Positions 46,118 to 58,780 of a DNA stretch of 64,000 nucleotides are shown piece by piece. Positions within the stretch are counted from its first letter, which is position 1; the number at the start of each line of letters is the position of its first letter. The stretch comes from Nelumbo lutea (lineage: Eukaryota > Streptophyta > Magnoliopsida > Proteales > Nelumbonaceae), in the NCBI GenBank assembly GCA_022828595.1, contig JAKGHH010000006.1, positions 12,214,633 through 12,278,632 on the forward strand, in the 5' to 3' direction. The notes under the pieces are model-generated. The model was not told the origin of the DNA. It saw only the letters and a program-made list of their open reading frames with translations, and did not search any database. The translations under genes and the position numbers were made by a program.

Positions 46118-46886
46118 ATTTCTATTCAATTTTCTTTTCTAAAAAGATTTTAAATGTATTAATAATTCCATACATTATAAATGTAATTTGAAAGTTGATC
46201 TGAATTGGCTGCTAACACTAATCTATATATTGAACGGATAACTTGAAAATGGGTCGAAAAAACCTGATGTAGTCATCTTACGCCATGTTTGGTTCATTGC
46301 CCATAGCCTCATTCTTTTAATTCTTGCCGATATAGGTGTTTGGGCAAGAATGAATGAGATATAGGTGTTTGGATATTCATTTCTTGCCACAGAATGCATT
46401 CTTTCCAGAATGAAATTTGAGCTTCGGCAAAAATTTGTATTTTTCGTGCCCTACCAATTCTTTTTTTTTTTTTCGTTCGAGCTCGAGTATCTCGACTTTC
46501 ACTGAACTCTCTCGCCCTCGCTCTCTGTACAAGGTAAACGCTCGCTCCTCTCTCTTTGTAGAAGGTAAACCCTCGTCCATCTCTCTCTCTCTGTACGAGG
46601 TAAACCCTCATCCATCTCTCTCTGTCTGTGTTGAGGTATTTCTATCTGTTAAGTTGAACTAATCGACTCTCTCTCTTTATACAAGGTAACCATGAGATCA
46701 AAATAAGGAAACATATGCCATTTTTTCCCACGACAAGAGAAAGAAGAAATAGGAAAAATGATCATTTGACTGTTTAACGATGATCAAGCAAAACATAGAA
46801 GAAAGGGATTCGGGGAACACCTTTTACATTTGTTTGTCTGTCTATTTTCCTAGTTCTTAAATTATTCTCTAATTCTTTTCATGTAG
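46118..46886. other. Intergenic, with a CATTCTT-rich MITE-like patch
   Basis: From 46283 (CCATGTTTGGTTCATTGCCC) to about 46430 the word CATTCTT or AAGAATG occurs at least five times in both orientations with CTTGCC/GGCAAG, like the private-motif MITEs elsewhere. No right end was found. 46450-46690 is TC-rich and looks like leader sequence. The frames here are low-complexity. Confidence 0.45.
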
Positions 46887-47009
46887 GACATTGCCCTCGC
46901 CGACTTGGCTCCCACTCACCCAATAAGGCTTGGGCTTGCACTCGACTTCTCGGTGTTCTATTATGAAATCCTGAACTCACCAGATCGTGCTTGCAGTCTT
47001 GCAAAGCGG
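46887..47009 (+). pseudogene. Isolated exon of a 14-3-3 gene
   Basis: 123 bp, 41 codons without stop, reading [40 protein letters not shown] and R. This is one of the most conserved parts of 14-3-3 (GRF) phosphoserine-binding adaptor proteins and corresponds to exactly one exon between typical introns (after AAQ, before AFDEAI). It is preceded by a good acceptor (TTTTCATGTAG) and followed by GT. Two residues differ from the common form (Asp for Asn at 20, Arg for Gln at 41). No preceding or following 14-3-3 exon was found within several kb, so it is probably a gene fragment, perhaps carried by a transposon. Confidence 0.8.
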
Positions 47010-50000
47010 GTTTGTCGTTTTAGATGTCTTTCCTTTTACCCTTAAACTCAATACATTGAAAGTGTTATTTTCCTGTTTTTATTTTCTCATACACGGTTGA
47101 GAAGAAATTCATTTGATTTTCTTGTTGCACAGCATATGAGGACCTTTGAGCCATTTTTAGGTTCTCCGTGCCATTACTTGCTTCCTAGTTCTTGGTCGTT
47201 TAACATTGTCTAATAGTTAATACAACATGACTTCTATGCTCTCTCATTGTGCATCTTTCTCCTTTTTAAGCATCTTAGTTTAACTTGAAGCCCTTTTAGG
47301 AAGACACTTGGTATGGGGATAAGCCTCTAACTTTCAGTCTTGTACAGTTATACCCTTATACAGCACGGAGAGCATTGGTATCAAATGCTCTGACTTGGTG
47401 GTTAAAGAGGTGATGTTGAGTCATTTTCTTTGACACCATGTGAATGACTGCTGTAAGTGGACTTGCTGGTTGATTTATTGTCCAAGAAAAATAAGACCCC
47501 TGTGGGGAAATGATAGAAGAATTTGGGATGTGGATCCTAATAGCTGTAGTGAAGATCAATAAAACATGTCTGTTTTCATGAAGTCTTGATATTTTCTTTG
47601 AGTGGTTGGGAAGTTGATATATTTGAATTGGGTATGGTGACTACATATCCTATCCAAGGTCTTATTCTTTATGTGATGAATGTAGTCAATAAAAGTCTCA
47701 CCATTGATCAGCTTATGGATAGACATAGTCTCAGAGAGGCATTCTATACTTGTGCTTCCATTCCAAATAGCAGGTCATGCCTCCCATCTCATGATAAACT
47801 ATTAGTGCTTCCTGTAAATTTGGTGGCATTTTTTTTAATCTTTTCAGAATCCAGTGGATTATTCTAAGCAACTTGGCTTAATTTCTTAGACTTGTTTGGT
47901 TAAATTCAATAGGAGGGGATACCAATAAAAAAAACTAAGGGAGGGGGATAAACTTTGTGGAACCTTGCAGCATTTGCTGTTGGAGTATTTGGCAACATTG
48001 TAACAGCATATTAGCTTATTCTTTATGGTATATTTAGTTAGGTCTTCAAGGTTTTTGAAAAAATTTAAGGGCTCTTATCTTTTTGGTCATCAATTATAAG
48101 AATGAAGTATTCTTTTGATTGCCTATTTTCTTGGAGTTTTTATTTTTTCTAATGATTGGCGTGGTATAATTATTGATCCAGTGGTTTCTGATGTATAGCT
48201 TGTGCGTAATTATACTTTTGGAGGGATTTCTTTTGCAGAGGGCTTTCATTTGGCCCATCTTATACTCGTTAGTATGATATTGTTTTCTTTCTGATCATAA
48301 AGAAACAAGAAAATGAAAAGGATTGAATGACCTTCCCTTGCCAAGAAGCCCTTATAGCAATTATTAATGAAATAATAATTGCTAATGGTTGTACTTTACA
48401 GATACATGCTCATTCTGCCTAGATCATTGGATTGATCATAATAGGTGGCTCCTTGAGTGATTGTTGTGAACTTATTCAAAGGTTGTTTAGCAGATAGTAC
48501 TGTGAGAGATAATCTTATTGCTGACCACTCTCAGTGTTCCCCAGCTTTCTTTTAGGGTCTATACAATTGAATCTTGATGGTTTTATTGGTTTGAAATGGG
48601 GCCATCTTGTACATGAGGAATGTCCACCGGTAGTTCTGATGTGGAAAGGGTGATTCAAGCAGAACTCAGCTCTTTGCTCTCCTTCAGAGGTTCATTCTTT
48701 TTCTCTCTCTTGAAGCAATGAGGTTTGGAACTTTGAAACCACTGAAGGAGATGAATTGGGAGTTGAAAGCTTTTGATTGAGCTCCATGCATGATATGCTT
48801 TTGAGATCAATTTAACAAAAATATGCCTGGAGGCTCTACAATTTTGGGAAATGATGTGGTTTTGATAGTTGTACAACAAAAAGATGGCCCCATCCCCCTT
48901 ATCAGGGTGTTTCGATACTTTGAGCCTTGCCCTGCACACCTGTAGATTCTTTTTTACTTTTTAGCATTCCCTTCCAGATTTCTTTTGCTGGAGTAGGGGC
49001 AGAGGGTTAGTTTGCTAGCAACTGGCAAGCCTTTCTTTTGGGCTGTAACTTGGAAAAATTTTAAATAACCAACACCACTTTGAGATAACTTGGAAAAATA
49101 CAGTTACTGCTACAACCATCCAAGGAGAAAGGATGGAGACACTTAGGATCTGATGCAGAGAACTTACTTTTCCACCAGACCAAACCTATGTCTCCTGCAC
49201 TTTATCCTCGGCCTTACAACTCATCTGTCTTTGTCCCTACAAAGACTTGAGTGGGGTAAGTGATGGATCTTAATTTCTTTTTTTTTCCTGGGTGGATCAA
49301 GAAAGGTTAGCTTCAATCTCTAAAGCTTTTTCTCTGCAATAAGGTTTCCACTTTCCATGTGGTTATGACTTCTGAAGGATAAAATAACAGTGGTGCATAT
49401 TTTGTTATTCACTCGTATAGATATTTGCTTCTTCTCATAAAGGCTTCACCTAACTTTTGTAGCCTTCATTTTAGCGACCTGTACAAAAGCTTGTGGAAAC
49501 CAAATTTTGGTGGAACCCCAAATGACAAAAGGCAAAACATTCAAGTAACCAACAAGCAGTGCGGTCCATACAAAAGCCTTCATTTTAGCCAGTTTGTTTG
49601 TGGATCATATGCAGTCAGGTTCCTAGAAATGACCCTGAAGGTTGTTAGTTTGTCGACTGATATAGATGGTGCTTTACAGGCATTCATTCAGGTCCATGTG
49701 AAGTTGAGAACTCAGACAACAATAATTGGATGCATCTTATTGTAGTTAGAGCTTAGGGGATGAGATATTTTCCATGTGTGACTGTAATATTATATGGGTA
49801 GATGTGGGTAGAATTTTTATGAGCAACTGTACAGGCATAAACACACGTGCAACTAAGGGCAAAGATATAAAGTATGGTTATATAATCAAGTATTTACTTT
49901 ATATAATGATAGAATAGATAAACAAATAGAAGAAATGCAAGCTAGCTTTTATTTAATACCCATATAGAGATTCCCTTATTTGCCTAATTACGGTAGGCTA

Positions 50001-50451
50001 TACACCCACTTGAACTTTAATGCTGGCATGGTAACAACATACATGTATTTACTAAAACAGGTCCACCAATTTTCAACAGAATCTTTGGTTTAGCAGACAA
50101 AATAAGAACTGTTATGTTATGTAAAATTATCACAGAAATAAATGTTTTTTGTGTTATTTTCTCAAGTAGTTTTCACTTGTATATTTTCAGCTATTTTTGT
50201 TTTCTATCTGCTTTTGAAATTTAACATAATCCACCATGGCAGCATGACCGATTTTCTAAAACATTGCTGGGTTTATTTTTTCATGGCTTGTATTGGGACT
50301 GGGTTGGGAGTGAGGAAGAGTGTTGTATTACTTCTTTATATTACTCATTTTGATGGTATACATAGCTTCTTTTCATTTTTTATATATATTTTTAATGCAA
50401 CAAACTATAAAAGTTTCTCAAGTTTTTTTTATATGGGGCCCACATGAGTAT
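47010..50451. other. Long intergenic stretch, no gene recognised
   Basis: About 3.4 kb of unique-looking, moderately AT-rich DNA. Frames such as 47586-47867 and 49425-49745 (plus) have no recognised domain and no convincing splice context. If a 14-3-3 gene continued rightward, its next exon (AFDEAISELD) should lie here and was not seen. Confidence 0.5.
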
Positions 50452-51094
50452 TTGCTCCTTACAAAGCGCACCTCACACCAACCTCACAGCATCATCTCAC
50501 CGTGTATTGGGAACATCTCCCCAAGAATAACAACACAAGATATGGGCGATGTTCCCAATGTATGGTTAGGATGTGTTGTGAGTAGACCTGTTCATGGGTT
50601 GGGCCTGGCTGGGTTTGAGCCAGACTTTGCCTCTTTATAAATAGGAAATTACTAGGCCCGAGCCCGAGCCCGAGCCTATATAAAGTTTGAAGCTCGGGCC
50701 CAAGCCCGAAGCCCAACATTGATAGGTATTTTATAACATATTAATTATATATTATATGATATATAATATTTTATATATTTAATATATGTAATACTTTTTT
50801 TTTCTATTAATTCTATTATTATATAATATATATTATGTATTATTAACATATATATTATATTTCTTTTATATATTTAATATTATCGGGCCAGGGTCGGGCT
50901 TGAGCCAGGCTTATTTGGGAAAGCCCAAGCCCGACCCAAAAAATAGTTGGGCCCGATTTTTAGAGCCTAAGCTTGAACCCATAGGCTTAAAATTTTGTTC
51001 AAGCTCGATTTAAGACGGGCCAGACTGGGCTAGCCCATCAGGTTACCTGGCCCATGAACAGGTCTAGTTGTGAGGTTCGTGTGAGGAGCAGATC
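50452..51094. mobile_element. MITE with GCTCCT...ACCTCACA ends, split by an hAT element
   Basis: Left TTTGCTCCTTACAAAGCGCACC and inverted right TCTGCTCCTCACACGAACCT flank a short element whose interior has GGGAACATC and GATGTTCCC in both orientations. The hAT element at 50583-51066 is inserted near its right end. Confidence 0.6.
50583..51066. mobile_element. hAT-like element, perfect TIRs and 8-bp duplication
   Basis: Ends TAGACCTGTTCATGGG and inverted TAGACCTGTTCATGGGC, 484 bp. Octamers on both sides are GTTGTGAG (50575-50582 and 51067-51074). Subterminal GGGCCTGG, CGAGCCCGAGCC and GGCCAGGGTCGGG words surround an AT-rich centre. Same family as 4192 and 18844. Confidence 0.92.
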
Positions 51095-51612
51095 CAGACT
51101 CATATAAGAATTCACATAACTACAAAACTAAAAAAAATTGGATCCAACATAGAGAGAAGATGAACTTCAAAACTAAAATCTTTGACTTTAATACATAGAT
51201 TGCACAACCATAAAATTTGAATCAAATACAAATAGTGATATAAAAACTAAAAATGAACTGTAGAAATTAAAAAAAAAAAACTAAGGAGTTATCTACAACA
51301 TGAATTATTTTTCTTGTTGCCAGTTTTAAAAATAGATCAAAACGATGTAATTTGAAATTAAACAAATTGTTTCCCAAAACAAAAACCAAAATATCTTCTT
51401 GAGTATATGTGTTTTTTGTTTTCAAAACTAGAAACACGTTCTTAAATTTTTAGTTTCAAAAACATGTTTTCATATGCTTATTTAATATCATGTTGCATAA
51501 ATCATAGAATTCTTACTTTTTTTTTGGGTTTTAAAAACCAAATATCTTCACTCTTGATTTCTGGTTCTCCATAGTATTTTATCCTTGTTCTTATCAATGA
51601 CAACCTTCAAAA
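51095..51612. other. AT-rich intergenic stretch
   Basis: No coding or repeat structure could be supported. Confidence 0.5.
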
Positions 51613-52682
51613 TTAAGGTTTTAAAAGATTAAATATGTAGTTTAGGCGTAATGGCCCCAAAAGGCGAGGCATAAGCCTCAAGGCATTACCAAGTGTAAGC
51701 TTCAAAGATTAAGAAAAAATTAATTAAAGTTTATAAATTGATAAAAATAGCATATAATGTACCTAGAATGATAGAAGGTACCAATATCAATAAAATAGAA
51801 AGTTTTCAAATTAGTCAATTATAACTATATAAGCATTTCACATTAAATAATATCCATTTTATATTTCATGTTTCGAAACGTAAAGTTTTCAAATTATTCA
51901 ATTTAAAACAATAAGAAAAAGAAATCTTACTTAGTTTATCCAAGAGAAACTAAGAACTTGATTGACCCTTTTTGCATTTTGCATTTGAAGTCTCCTGAAA
52001 CACAAATAGAAAGTAAACTTGATTTGTCCTATCGGTTTTTCATTTTTTACATTTTTTTTTCTTTGGCCCATAATTATTGAAGTGCTTCTTCCCATACATA
52101 TTGAGCTATAAAAATGTGTAAAATATATTCTTTTGCATTAAGTCACGAAGTAATCCTTTATATTTGATGCTTACGCCTTTTTGTCTCACACATTGAGATG
52201 TAGGCTGTGTTTGTTTGTGGTGTAAAACATCATCGATGTGAAAGTCCATTGGTGATGTTTCACTGACTGTTTGAATTATGTGAATCGTTGAGTTTCAAAA
52301 AACATGCGTATCGATGTAGTATTACATCAATTTTGATGATGTAGTTTTTACATTGATAATCAATGTAAAACCTCATCATAAGTGACGTTTTACATCAATT
52401 TATGATGTAAAATTTCACTCCGTCCAAACACCAACAAATCTAAACCTGAATGGTGTGGAGTTTTACATGGATATTGATTTACATTGCAAACAAACACCAA
52501 AACTAAACTGGTGGTGAGGTTTTACACTACAAACAAATGCAGCGTTAAGGCTTACATCTCATTTTACAAAGGCTTAAACCTCATCAAAGTTGTGAGGCTT
52601 AAACCTTAATACAAAATTTGTGCAACTTGCCGCCAAACATATGCCTCATGACTCAAGGCTTAAGCCTTTTAAAATAATGTTT
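51613..52682. mobile_element. hAT-like element with AAGGTTTTAAAAG ends, carrying a nested MITE
   Basis: The left end AAGGTTTTAAAAGATT and the right end GCCTTTTAAAATAATG are inverted copies with some changes, and AAAATT lies on both sides. The interior repeats GGCGAGGC, AAGCCTCAAGGC, GAGGCTTAAACC and GCCTCATG words. A second MITE (52203-52547) sits inside. The design resembles the element at 60027-60596. Confidence 0.55.
52203..52547. mobile_element. MITE with GTGTTTGTTTGT ends and a repeated TTTTACATC word
   Basis: Left GCTGTGTTTGTTTGTGGTGT and inverted right GCTGCATTTGTTTGTAGTGT enclose 345 bp. GTTTTACAT or ATGTAAAAC occurs at least seven times in both orientations, often next to ATCAAT or ATTGAT. 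A partial relative is at 54895-54985. Confidence 0.75.
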
Positions 52683-52884
52683 AAAATTCTTATATTGAAA
52701 TGGAGATTTTATTATCCAAATTTGATTGATTATAGAGAGGAAGCATAAATTCATAAAACATAAAACATCTGACAGAATTAAAGACTGCTTGGAATTCAAC
52801 GGACTAACAGCAAGACTCCAACTTACACCTATAGAGATGGAGTGTGGGTATACCACCACAAGAGAAGAAGTAAAGATCTCCATT

Positions 52885-53155
52885 TAGGCTATATTTGATT
52901 TGAAGGAAAAGTAGGGAAAATCTACCTTTTCCTTCTTTTTCTGACCTTTTCTTTAAAACCAAGGGAAAATTTATGATGCAGAAAATATATGATACGGAAA
53001 TAGTTTTGACCAATCAAAACACACCCGTGAATTTTCATAAATAACACCTTATTTGCTATCACATTTATGATTCCAGTTTATTGGTCAGTTGTTTTCTCAT
53101 ATCATATCTTTTCTATATCATAGTGGAATTCTTAAACCAAACATAGCAGGGTATA
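52885..53155. mobile_element. MITE with GGCTATATTTGATTT ends
   Basis: Left GGCTATATTTGATTTGAAGG and inverted right TGCTATGTTTGGTTTAAG. Inside, GGAAAA/TTTTCC and ATATCATA/TATGATAC words recur in both orientations. The right part matches 5485-5655. Confidence 0.6.
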
Positions 53156-53394
53156 TGGCAATAGAGCTTTAGAGAGAAGGAAGTTGGGCAATTATGTCAT
53201 TTCCAATCTTTTTCATTGGCATTTTAGGACAACTCCAATATTTTGTTTTGGCTTCTTAATTTGTAGAAGCACGTAGGTAGAAAATGAATTTTCTAAACTG
53301 ACTTCTTACGCACTTGAGTCTAATACCCATAACTCCATAAGATACTGCAACCTCACACCCTGTACTCCTCATTCATGGGAAAATAGAGTTCAAA

Positions 53395-53545
53395 TCTGCC
53401 CCCCACAGAAGTGCCTCAAAAATGTCTCATAGCACATCCCTGGGAACATTTCCAAATGACAAGTACGGGGAGATGTTCTCAATGCGTGCTGAGATGTGCA
53501 TGTGGGACATTTTTGGGGCACATTCTGTGGAGGGCAGATGTGAAC
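53395..53545. repeat. Short foldback repeat
   Basis: CCCCACAGAAGTGCCTCAAA on the left pairs with GGGGCACATTCTGTGG on the right, with GGGAACATTTCC and GGAGATGTTCTC between. It shares its inner words with 50452-51094, so it is probably a small MITE of that kind. Confidence 0.5.
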
Positions 53546-53778
53546 TCGGGGAAATGCTGTATGTTGTCATTGATGGGAGATGTTTCATATGTACGGCTAT
53601 AGTGTCCTATGGGGGTAGGAGTGTCAATGGACTGAATTAATTTATTACATCTAATACTTTCTTCCCCTTATCTCTTCTTTTGCTACCCTGATCCCTCTTA
53701 TTTGATGAGGCAATCTCCCTTTTTTGACAAAAAAATGATTACTATTATATCTTCGGATCTCCCTAAAAAAAAATTATA

Positions 53779-54238
53779 GGATAAATTGCAGATTAATACC
53801 CTGTACTTTGGGCCTAGTCTCACTTTGGTACCTGAACTCCATTACGTGCCAATCTACTACTCGAACTCCCAAAAAGTTCTACTTTAGTCCAAAATCATTA
53901 ACCATCGTTAAGTGGCATGTGAAAGGAAACAAATGTCCTTCAAGTGTCATCTAATTTTCTTTATCAACCACCCAAATGCCAAATCCAAATGTTCTTTGGG
54001 TTGTTCATCATTGCTTTGGTTCAGTTTTGATTTTTAAGGAAAATGATGATGGGCAGTATCTCATATTGAAGGGTAATTTTGACATTTTCAAAAATGACAA
54101 GTCACATTATCACATAATACAAATAACTGACAGATTTCTAATGACAGGGGCTAAATTGAGATGTTTTGGAAGTCCATGTACCCGATTGACATGTTTTGAA
54201 ATTCGGGTCTGAAAGTGAGACTAGCTCAAAGTTAGATC
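53779..54238. mobile_element. Short Mutator-like element related to 25297
   Basis: The left end contains TTAATACCCTGTACTTTG, CTAGTCTCACTTTGGTACC and TCTACTACTCGAA-type words. The right end inverted gives CTAGTCTCACTTTCAGACC. The word order is the same as in the TIRs at 25297-26357. 460 bp, non-coding. Confidence 0.6.
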
Positions 54239-55039
54239 CAGTCAGATAGATTAGAAAGATAAAAGAGAAGAATAAAATCATCCTCAATATGATTTAATTT
54301 ATTCAACAAAAGAAATTAACGTAGAACAGAATCCAAAAAATAAGAAAGCAACTATTTCCTCAACATGATTGATTTCATGCAAAGGCACTAAAAAAATATT
54401 TGACAATAGGTGAATACGAAACCCAGTTTCCAATTTGCATTGGTGGCCTTTCCGTCATCTCCGGTCAATCCCTCTCCCATGGTCGCAGATCTCCTCTGCT
54501 GTCCAACCTACAACCCGGCAGCAATCTTTGTTTTCTTCTCAACACTTCTTAAAATATCCCTGGTTGCAGATCATGTCAATCCCAGGCAAATGCTTATAAA
54601 ATTAACCATCCACCTCCCCAGTTTTCTCTCTTACCGCCGTCGCCAGAGCTCAACTAGATTTAATGATGCTAAATGGCAGAGTAGTTAGGTTATGGGATAG
54701 TGATAGACTGAAGAAGCCATGTGACTGAATATCGTCGAAAAAGATTTCTCGTTTCTTCATCTTCCCCCTTGAAGCCTGACCGAAAACTCATATTTTCTCT
54801 GCCACAATGGAACTTGACAGTTGGAGCAGTTGGAGGGAGATGAAAAAAGAGAATTTACGAGCAATAGAATGGTGGGAGGAGTTTAAATATTTAAAAACGG
54901 AGTTTTACATCAATCTTTGATATTTTTTTACACTCCATCCAGACAGCGACTGGAATGTACCGTAAACAAATGCGGCCTCAGTGACTTTTTCTCAGAGTTC
55001 TCTACAGTTTCGGATTCAAATTGCCACTGTTAGGAGCCC
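54239..55039. other. Intergenic with a MITE remnant
   Basis: A 92-codon frame at 54410-54688 has no recognised domain. 54895-54985 (AGTTTTACATCAATC to AAACAAATGCGGCC) is the right end of a copy of the MITE at 52203-52547; its left end is not evident. Confidence 0.45.
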
Positions 55040-55175
55040 AGGTTTCCTGATAACTTTTCCCACCCACACTCTAGTCTACCCGCCGTGAATTGCGGCTACA
55101 CATATCTCAATTATGCTCCAATTCACGCCAGGCAGAGGCTAGAGAGTGGGCAGGAAAAGTGAGTAGAAAATCCCG
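55040..55175. repeat. Foldback MITE hairpin, about 135 bp
   Basis: ACTTTTCCCACCCACACTCTAG on the left pairs with CTAGAGAGTGGGCAGGAAAAG on the right, with an inner GTGAATTG/CAATTCAC pair, so nearly the whole segment folds on itself. Non-coding. Superfamily unknown. Confidence 0.6.
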
Positions 55176-56603
55176 AATGCATTGTTAGTACCGTAAGACC
55201 AGTGAGCACCAATTCAGTGGGGTTGAATCCTGATCGTCCATTCTAATTTACGTATTTGAAATCCGGTTCCGGCTTCTATGGTCATCATCTGCTCCCGCTC
55301 ATAGTTGCTTTGACTAGAGCGGTAGAACCTCATTCCCTAACGATGCTAATAACTGGTTAGATTCTCCACTCAAATCTATTGAGTCGGAGTCCTCAATTCC
55401 CAAAATAGGTTGATCCCGCACATTTGTTCAATACTACTGGTCTACTGTTCTATGTAGTTAAGCTATCGGATGGACAGGACAATCAGAATATCCACTCCGA
55501 TCCGATAAATATTTTGGACCATTAACAGGCAGGGCTGGTCTTTGATGGAAACCTTATGTCAGAGTTAGAAATTTCTAGGCCAGAATTGCCAAGGCCGCCG
55601 GGCAAATCACTGATTCAAATGTAACAACGGTCACTTTTCTGCGGGTAATGCAGGTCAGATTCATTTTAATGACGCTCCTAAGGCAGAATGGCCCAGTACA
55701 ACACTTGTAATAGTCATCATATAGATTATAGGAGTTTGGTACTTTGGTTGTGGAGTGACTTGCCGACAGAATTACCAGTGAAGTATAGCATTAGAGTCCA
55801 TGTTTTCAACAGACTCGACCGGCCAACTTGTCCAACACACCAACCAGACTTCCAAGTCTTATTTCACCACCAAACCACTTGCAACTTGCAAAATGCCTGT
55901 TACCTGATAACCTCATAACTAGATCAATTTAACCACTGAAATTTCAGGTTACACATTAATTCTCTCTATGCATTTTAACCATTTTCATCATTAATAATAG
56001 TATATCTTTTTATTTTTTTGGTAAAACAATATTTTTATCACACTTGTTTAATATAATGATGTATTAAAGGCATGTTCAGTTCTGCCAATTCTCTTAAAAT
56101 TCCTGTAATTTTCTGTAAATTTATCTATTCTGTACCTTTAGTTCTTAATTTATGAAAATATGGCTTAACCCATTTGACTCAAATGGAGCAGTTCTGATTA
56201 ATGCAACCATACTCATACAGCCAACACATTTTCATCGTTAATCCAATACACTATCAAAGAAAGGAAAGACAAGTCAAGCCACACTTGGAACCTCAAATTT
56301 ACAAAGAAGCTGAGGAAAACCTGCCCCTTAAAAGAAACAATTAAATTACATGGGAGCCAGCCCAACTCAGCCAAATGCAGCGAACGAACCCCACATCTAC
56401 TTCTATTTCTATATGACTAAATATGTCTTCTACATCACCTGCTGATATGAATGTGGGGCAACATTCCAACTTACAATTCACTATTCAATACAAACACAAG
56501 CATCAACAAATTATCTCCACCATGCCAACGATACGTTAAAGGGGTGTTGTATATGATACATGAAACTGACAAATGATAAAATCCCTCACTCCCTACTTGC
56601 TAA
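55176..56603. other. Intergenic; 3' flank of the dnaJ gene
   Basis: 55200-55930 has mixed composition without recognised genes (frame 55688-55918 has no domain). 56070-56600 is AT-rich and includes the presumed 3' UTR of the minus-strand dnaJ gene. Confidence 0.5.
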
Positions 56604-58750
56604 TTAAGGATACCTCTGTGCACCAGGTGGAGCTGTTGGCATTGGGAAGTTGAAGTGTGGAACACCAGCAATGTTGGGAGCCTCCACATAAGGGCTCTAG
56701 CAGGTATAATCCAATTGGAAAGGAAAATTAGAGCAAGGAAAAAACAGCAAAACCCAGTAAAAGAAAGCAAAGAAGGGATTGCCCTAAAGAAATGGGACAA
56801 AATTCATAGATTTTCTTAGAATACAATCTAGATCATTACTCAAGGATTTGCAGAAGCTGATGAATCTATCAAAAATGTCATCAAATCATTATTTATCAGG
56901 TGATCAAATGGTGTAAAAAGATTTGATTTATGGATTAACTATCAAATGAAAATGAAACAAGAAATAAATACCTGGGCTGCGTTTGTTGCATAAGATGGGT
57001 ACTGAGGTGGAAATTTTGGTGATGAATCAGGAGAACTAGCATCATGGTTCTGTTGACTTTCATTCAGCTTATGAACTGAACTGTTGGGCATAGCTTCATT
57101 TTCGCACCCATTGGCTGACTTGGCCCGCTAAATTTTATCATATTCCAATGTAAAATAAGGAACTTGATGAAAAACAGTAATATCATGGATCAAGATACAC
57201 AAAATAGTACCTGAAATATTTTTCCAAGTGTTTTCAACCCCTTGGCACGAGCACGAAGCTCCTCTTTCTTGATGCTGCTATCTTGAAGGACCTGCAATTT
57301 TACGATGAACATGTTACCACAGAACACATCTGGAAATGATCAAATTCACGGGTAGCTATCTTCCACAAATAACAAGCTATGAAGAAGCACAGATGAGAAA
57401 AACAAACCATCTGACAAACACGGGAAAGTGTGGCTTCAATGTCGGCAACATTGAGCTTCCACAGAGAATCAATCATCAACTTTTTATGAGATTGTAGGTA
57501 TGCTTCAAGTTCCTCTTCAGTATAATTCCCCTCTGAACTTAGTTGTCGTTTCATGTCCTCTTGCAGTTGAATCAAAGCAATTGCACCTGCAATAGCCACC
57601 AACCTCAATCAATTGATCCGCCAAAAAAGATAATGCCAACAGTTGAATTTTAGGTACCTTGAAACACAACAGAGAGCTCAAAGCAGACATGCATGCAACA
57701 ATGTACAGACAAATGCACCAAGGATGTATAAACAATACTAGCAAAAACAACTAGGCGTAGTAGTTTTTGGGCACCTCGGGCAGTATGGTGTACCTGTTGC
57801 AGCTGTTACTTGAGATTTAATGAAGTGCCCTTTATTCCTAAACCACTCAGCAATAAACGGCACTCCCAAATACATCACTTTCTTTCCAAGCTCCTTTGCT
57901 GCCTGTCTTGCATATATATAACCAATTGTGTTCAACATATCAACACCATAAGCTGCAGAAAACAAAGAAACAAAAATCATAAGTATAACAACATAAAGAC
58001 AAGCATTGGACACTTATTATTTGTTTGCGGAATAGTCAAGAAAAAATAAAGAAAAAAAAAACATTTTAAATGTATGCAACTGCTTGGACATGTTAATGGT
58101 TCCAACTCCTGATATTAAAACTTGTAGAAGGATGCGACAGCCAAAAGAATCAGAAACAGTCCCAACTGCTTCAAAGAGATAAGCATGTCTAATAAGTCTA
58201 TTTATACAAATTCAATGGCATAGCCAATTCCTATTTACTATCTTAATAATCCATTAAAGGAATGATGCAAAATTAGACAAGTAGTGATTGGTTGAGACAT
58301 CCCCCCAGCCCTTTCCTTTTTCCCCTCTTAGTTCGGGGCCTACAGTACCCAAATTTGCCACAATTTGCTTTGGTAAAATAGGCATGTCCCCCCCCCCTTT
58401 TTTTTTCCTTTTTCCAGTACCCAATTTTGCTGATTTTTGCTTCAATGGTAGAATGCCCCCACCCAGAGATTTAGCAGATCCAAAACACAATGCTGTAGGA
58501 ACTACATAGCAGTAAATCTTTAGTGTTTCAAATGCTAAGCAGACAATATGTAGCAGCCAGATATACCAACGGAATAAGCTAGAGAGGATTCACAGAGCTA
58601 GAAGCTTATCAACATGGTACCTGCATTAGAAAGCCTTGACACTTCAGCTTCTGCATAACAGATAAAGTCCTCTTTATGTCCCTGAACATACCGGTTCAGT
58701 CGGTCTTTCAATTTCTCTGCAAGCTTATCCTCTCTTTCTTTCTGAACAAC
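56604..58750 (-). CDS. DnaJ-X domain co-chaperone (dnaJ10-like), last six exons
   Basis: C-terminal 265 residues of a chaperone protein dnaJ 10-type J-protein, a partner of Hsp70. Exons on the minus strand: 58750-58621, 57952-57794, 57586-57408, 57291-57211, 57127-56972 and 56696-56604, all with GT..AG borders and matching phases; the 798 bases end in TAA. Conserved DnaJ-X parts: [100 protein letters not shown] and [19 protein letters not shown]. The tail is Pro-rich and ends [14 protein letters not shown]. The N-terminal J domain (with HPD) and about 130 residues are not in the window, so the intron before 58750 is more than 5 kb long or the rest lies beyond 64000. No lesion seen. Confidence 0.93.
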
Positions 58751-58780
58751 CTGCATCAAAGAAGAAGTAAATTGTAAACA

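Noticed and set aside
58254..58509. Overlapping frames on both strands in the dnaJ intron
   Set aside because: Both come from an internal inverted or direct repeat around CCCAAATTTGCC and poly-C; no domain and no splice support.
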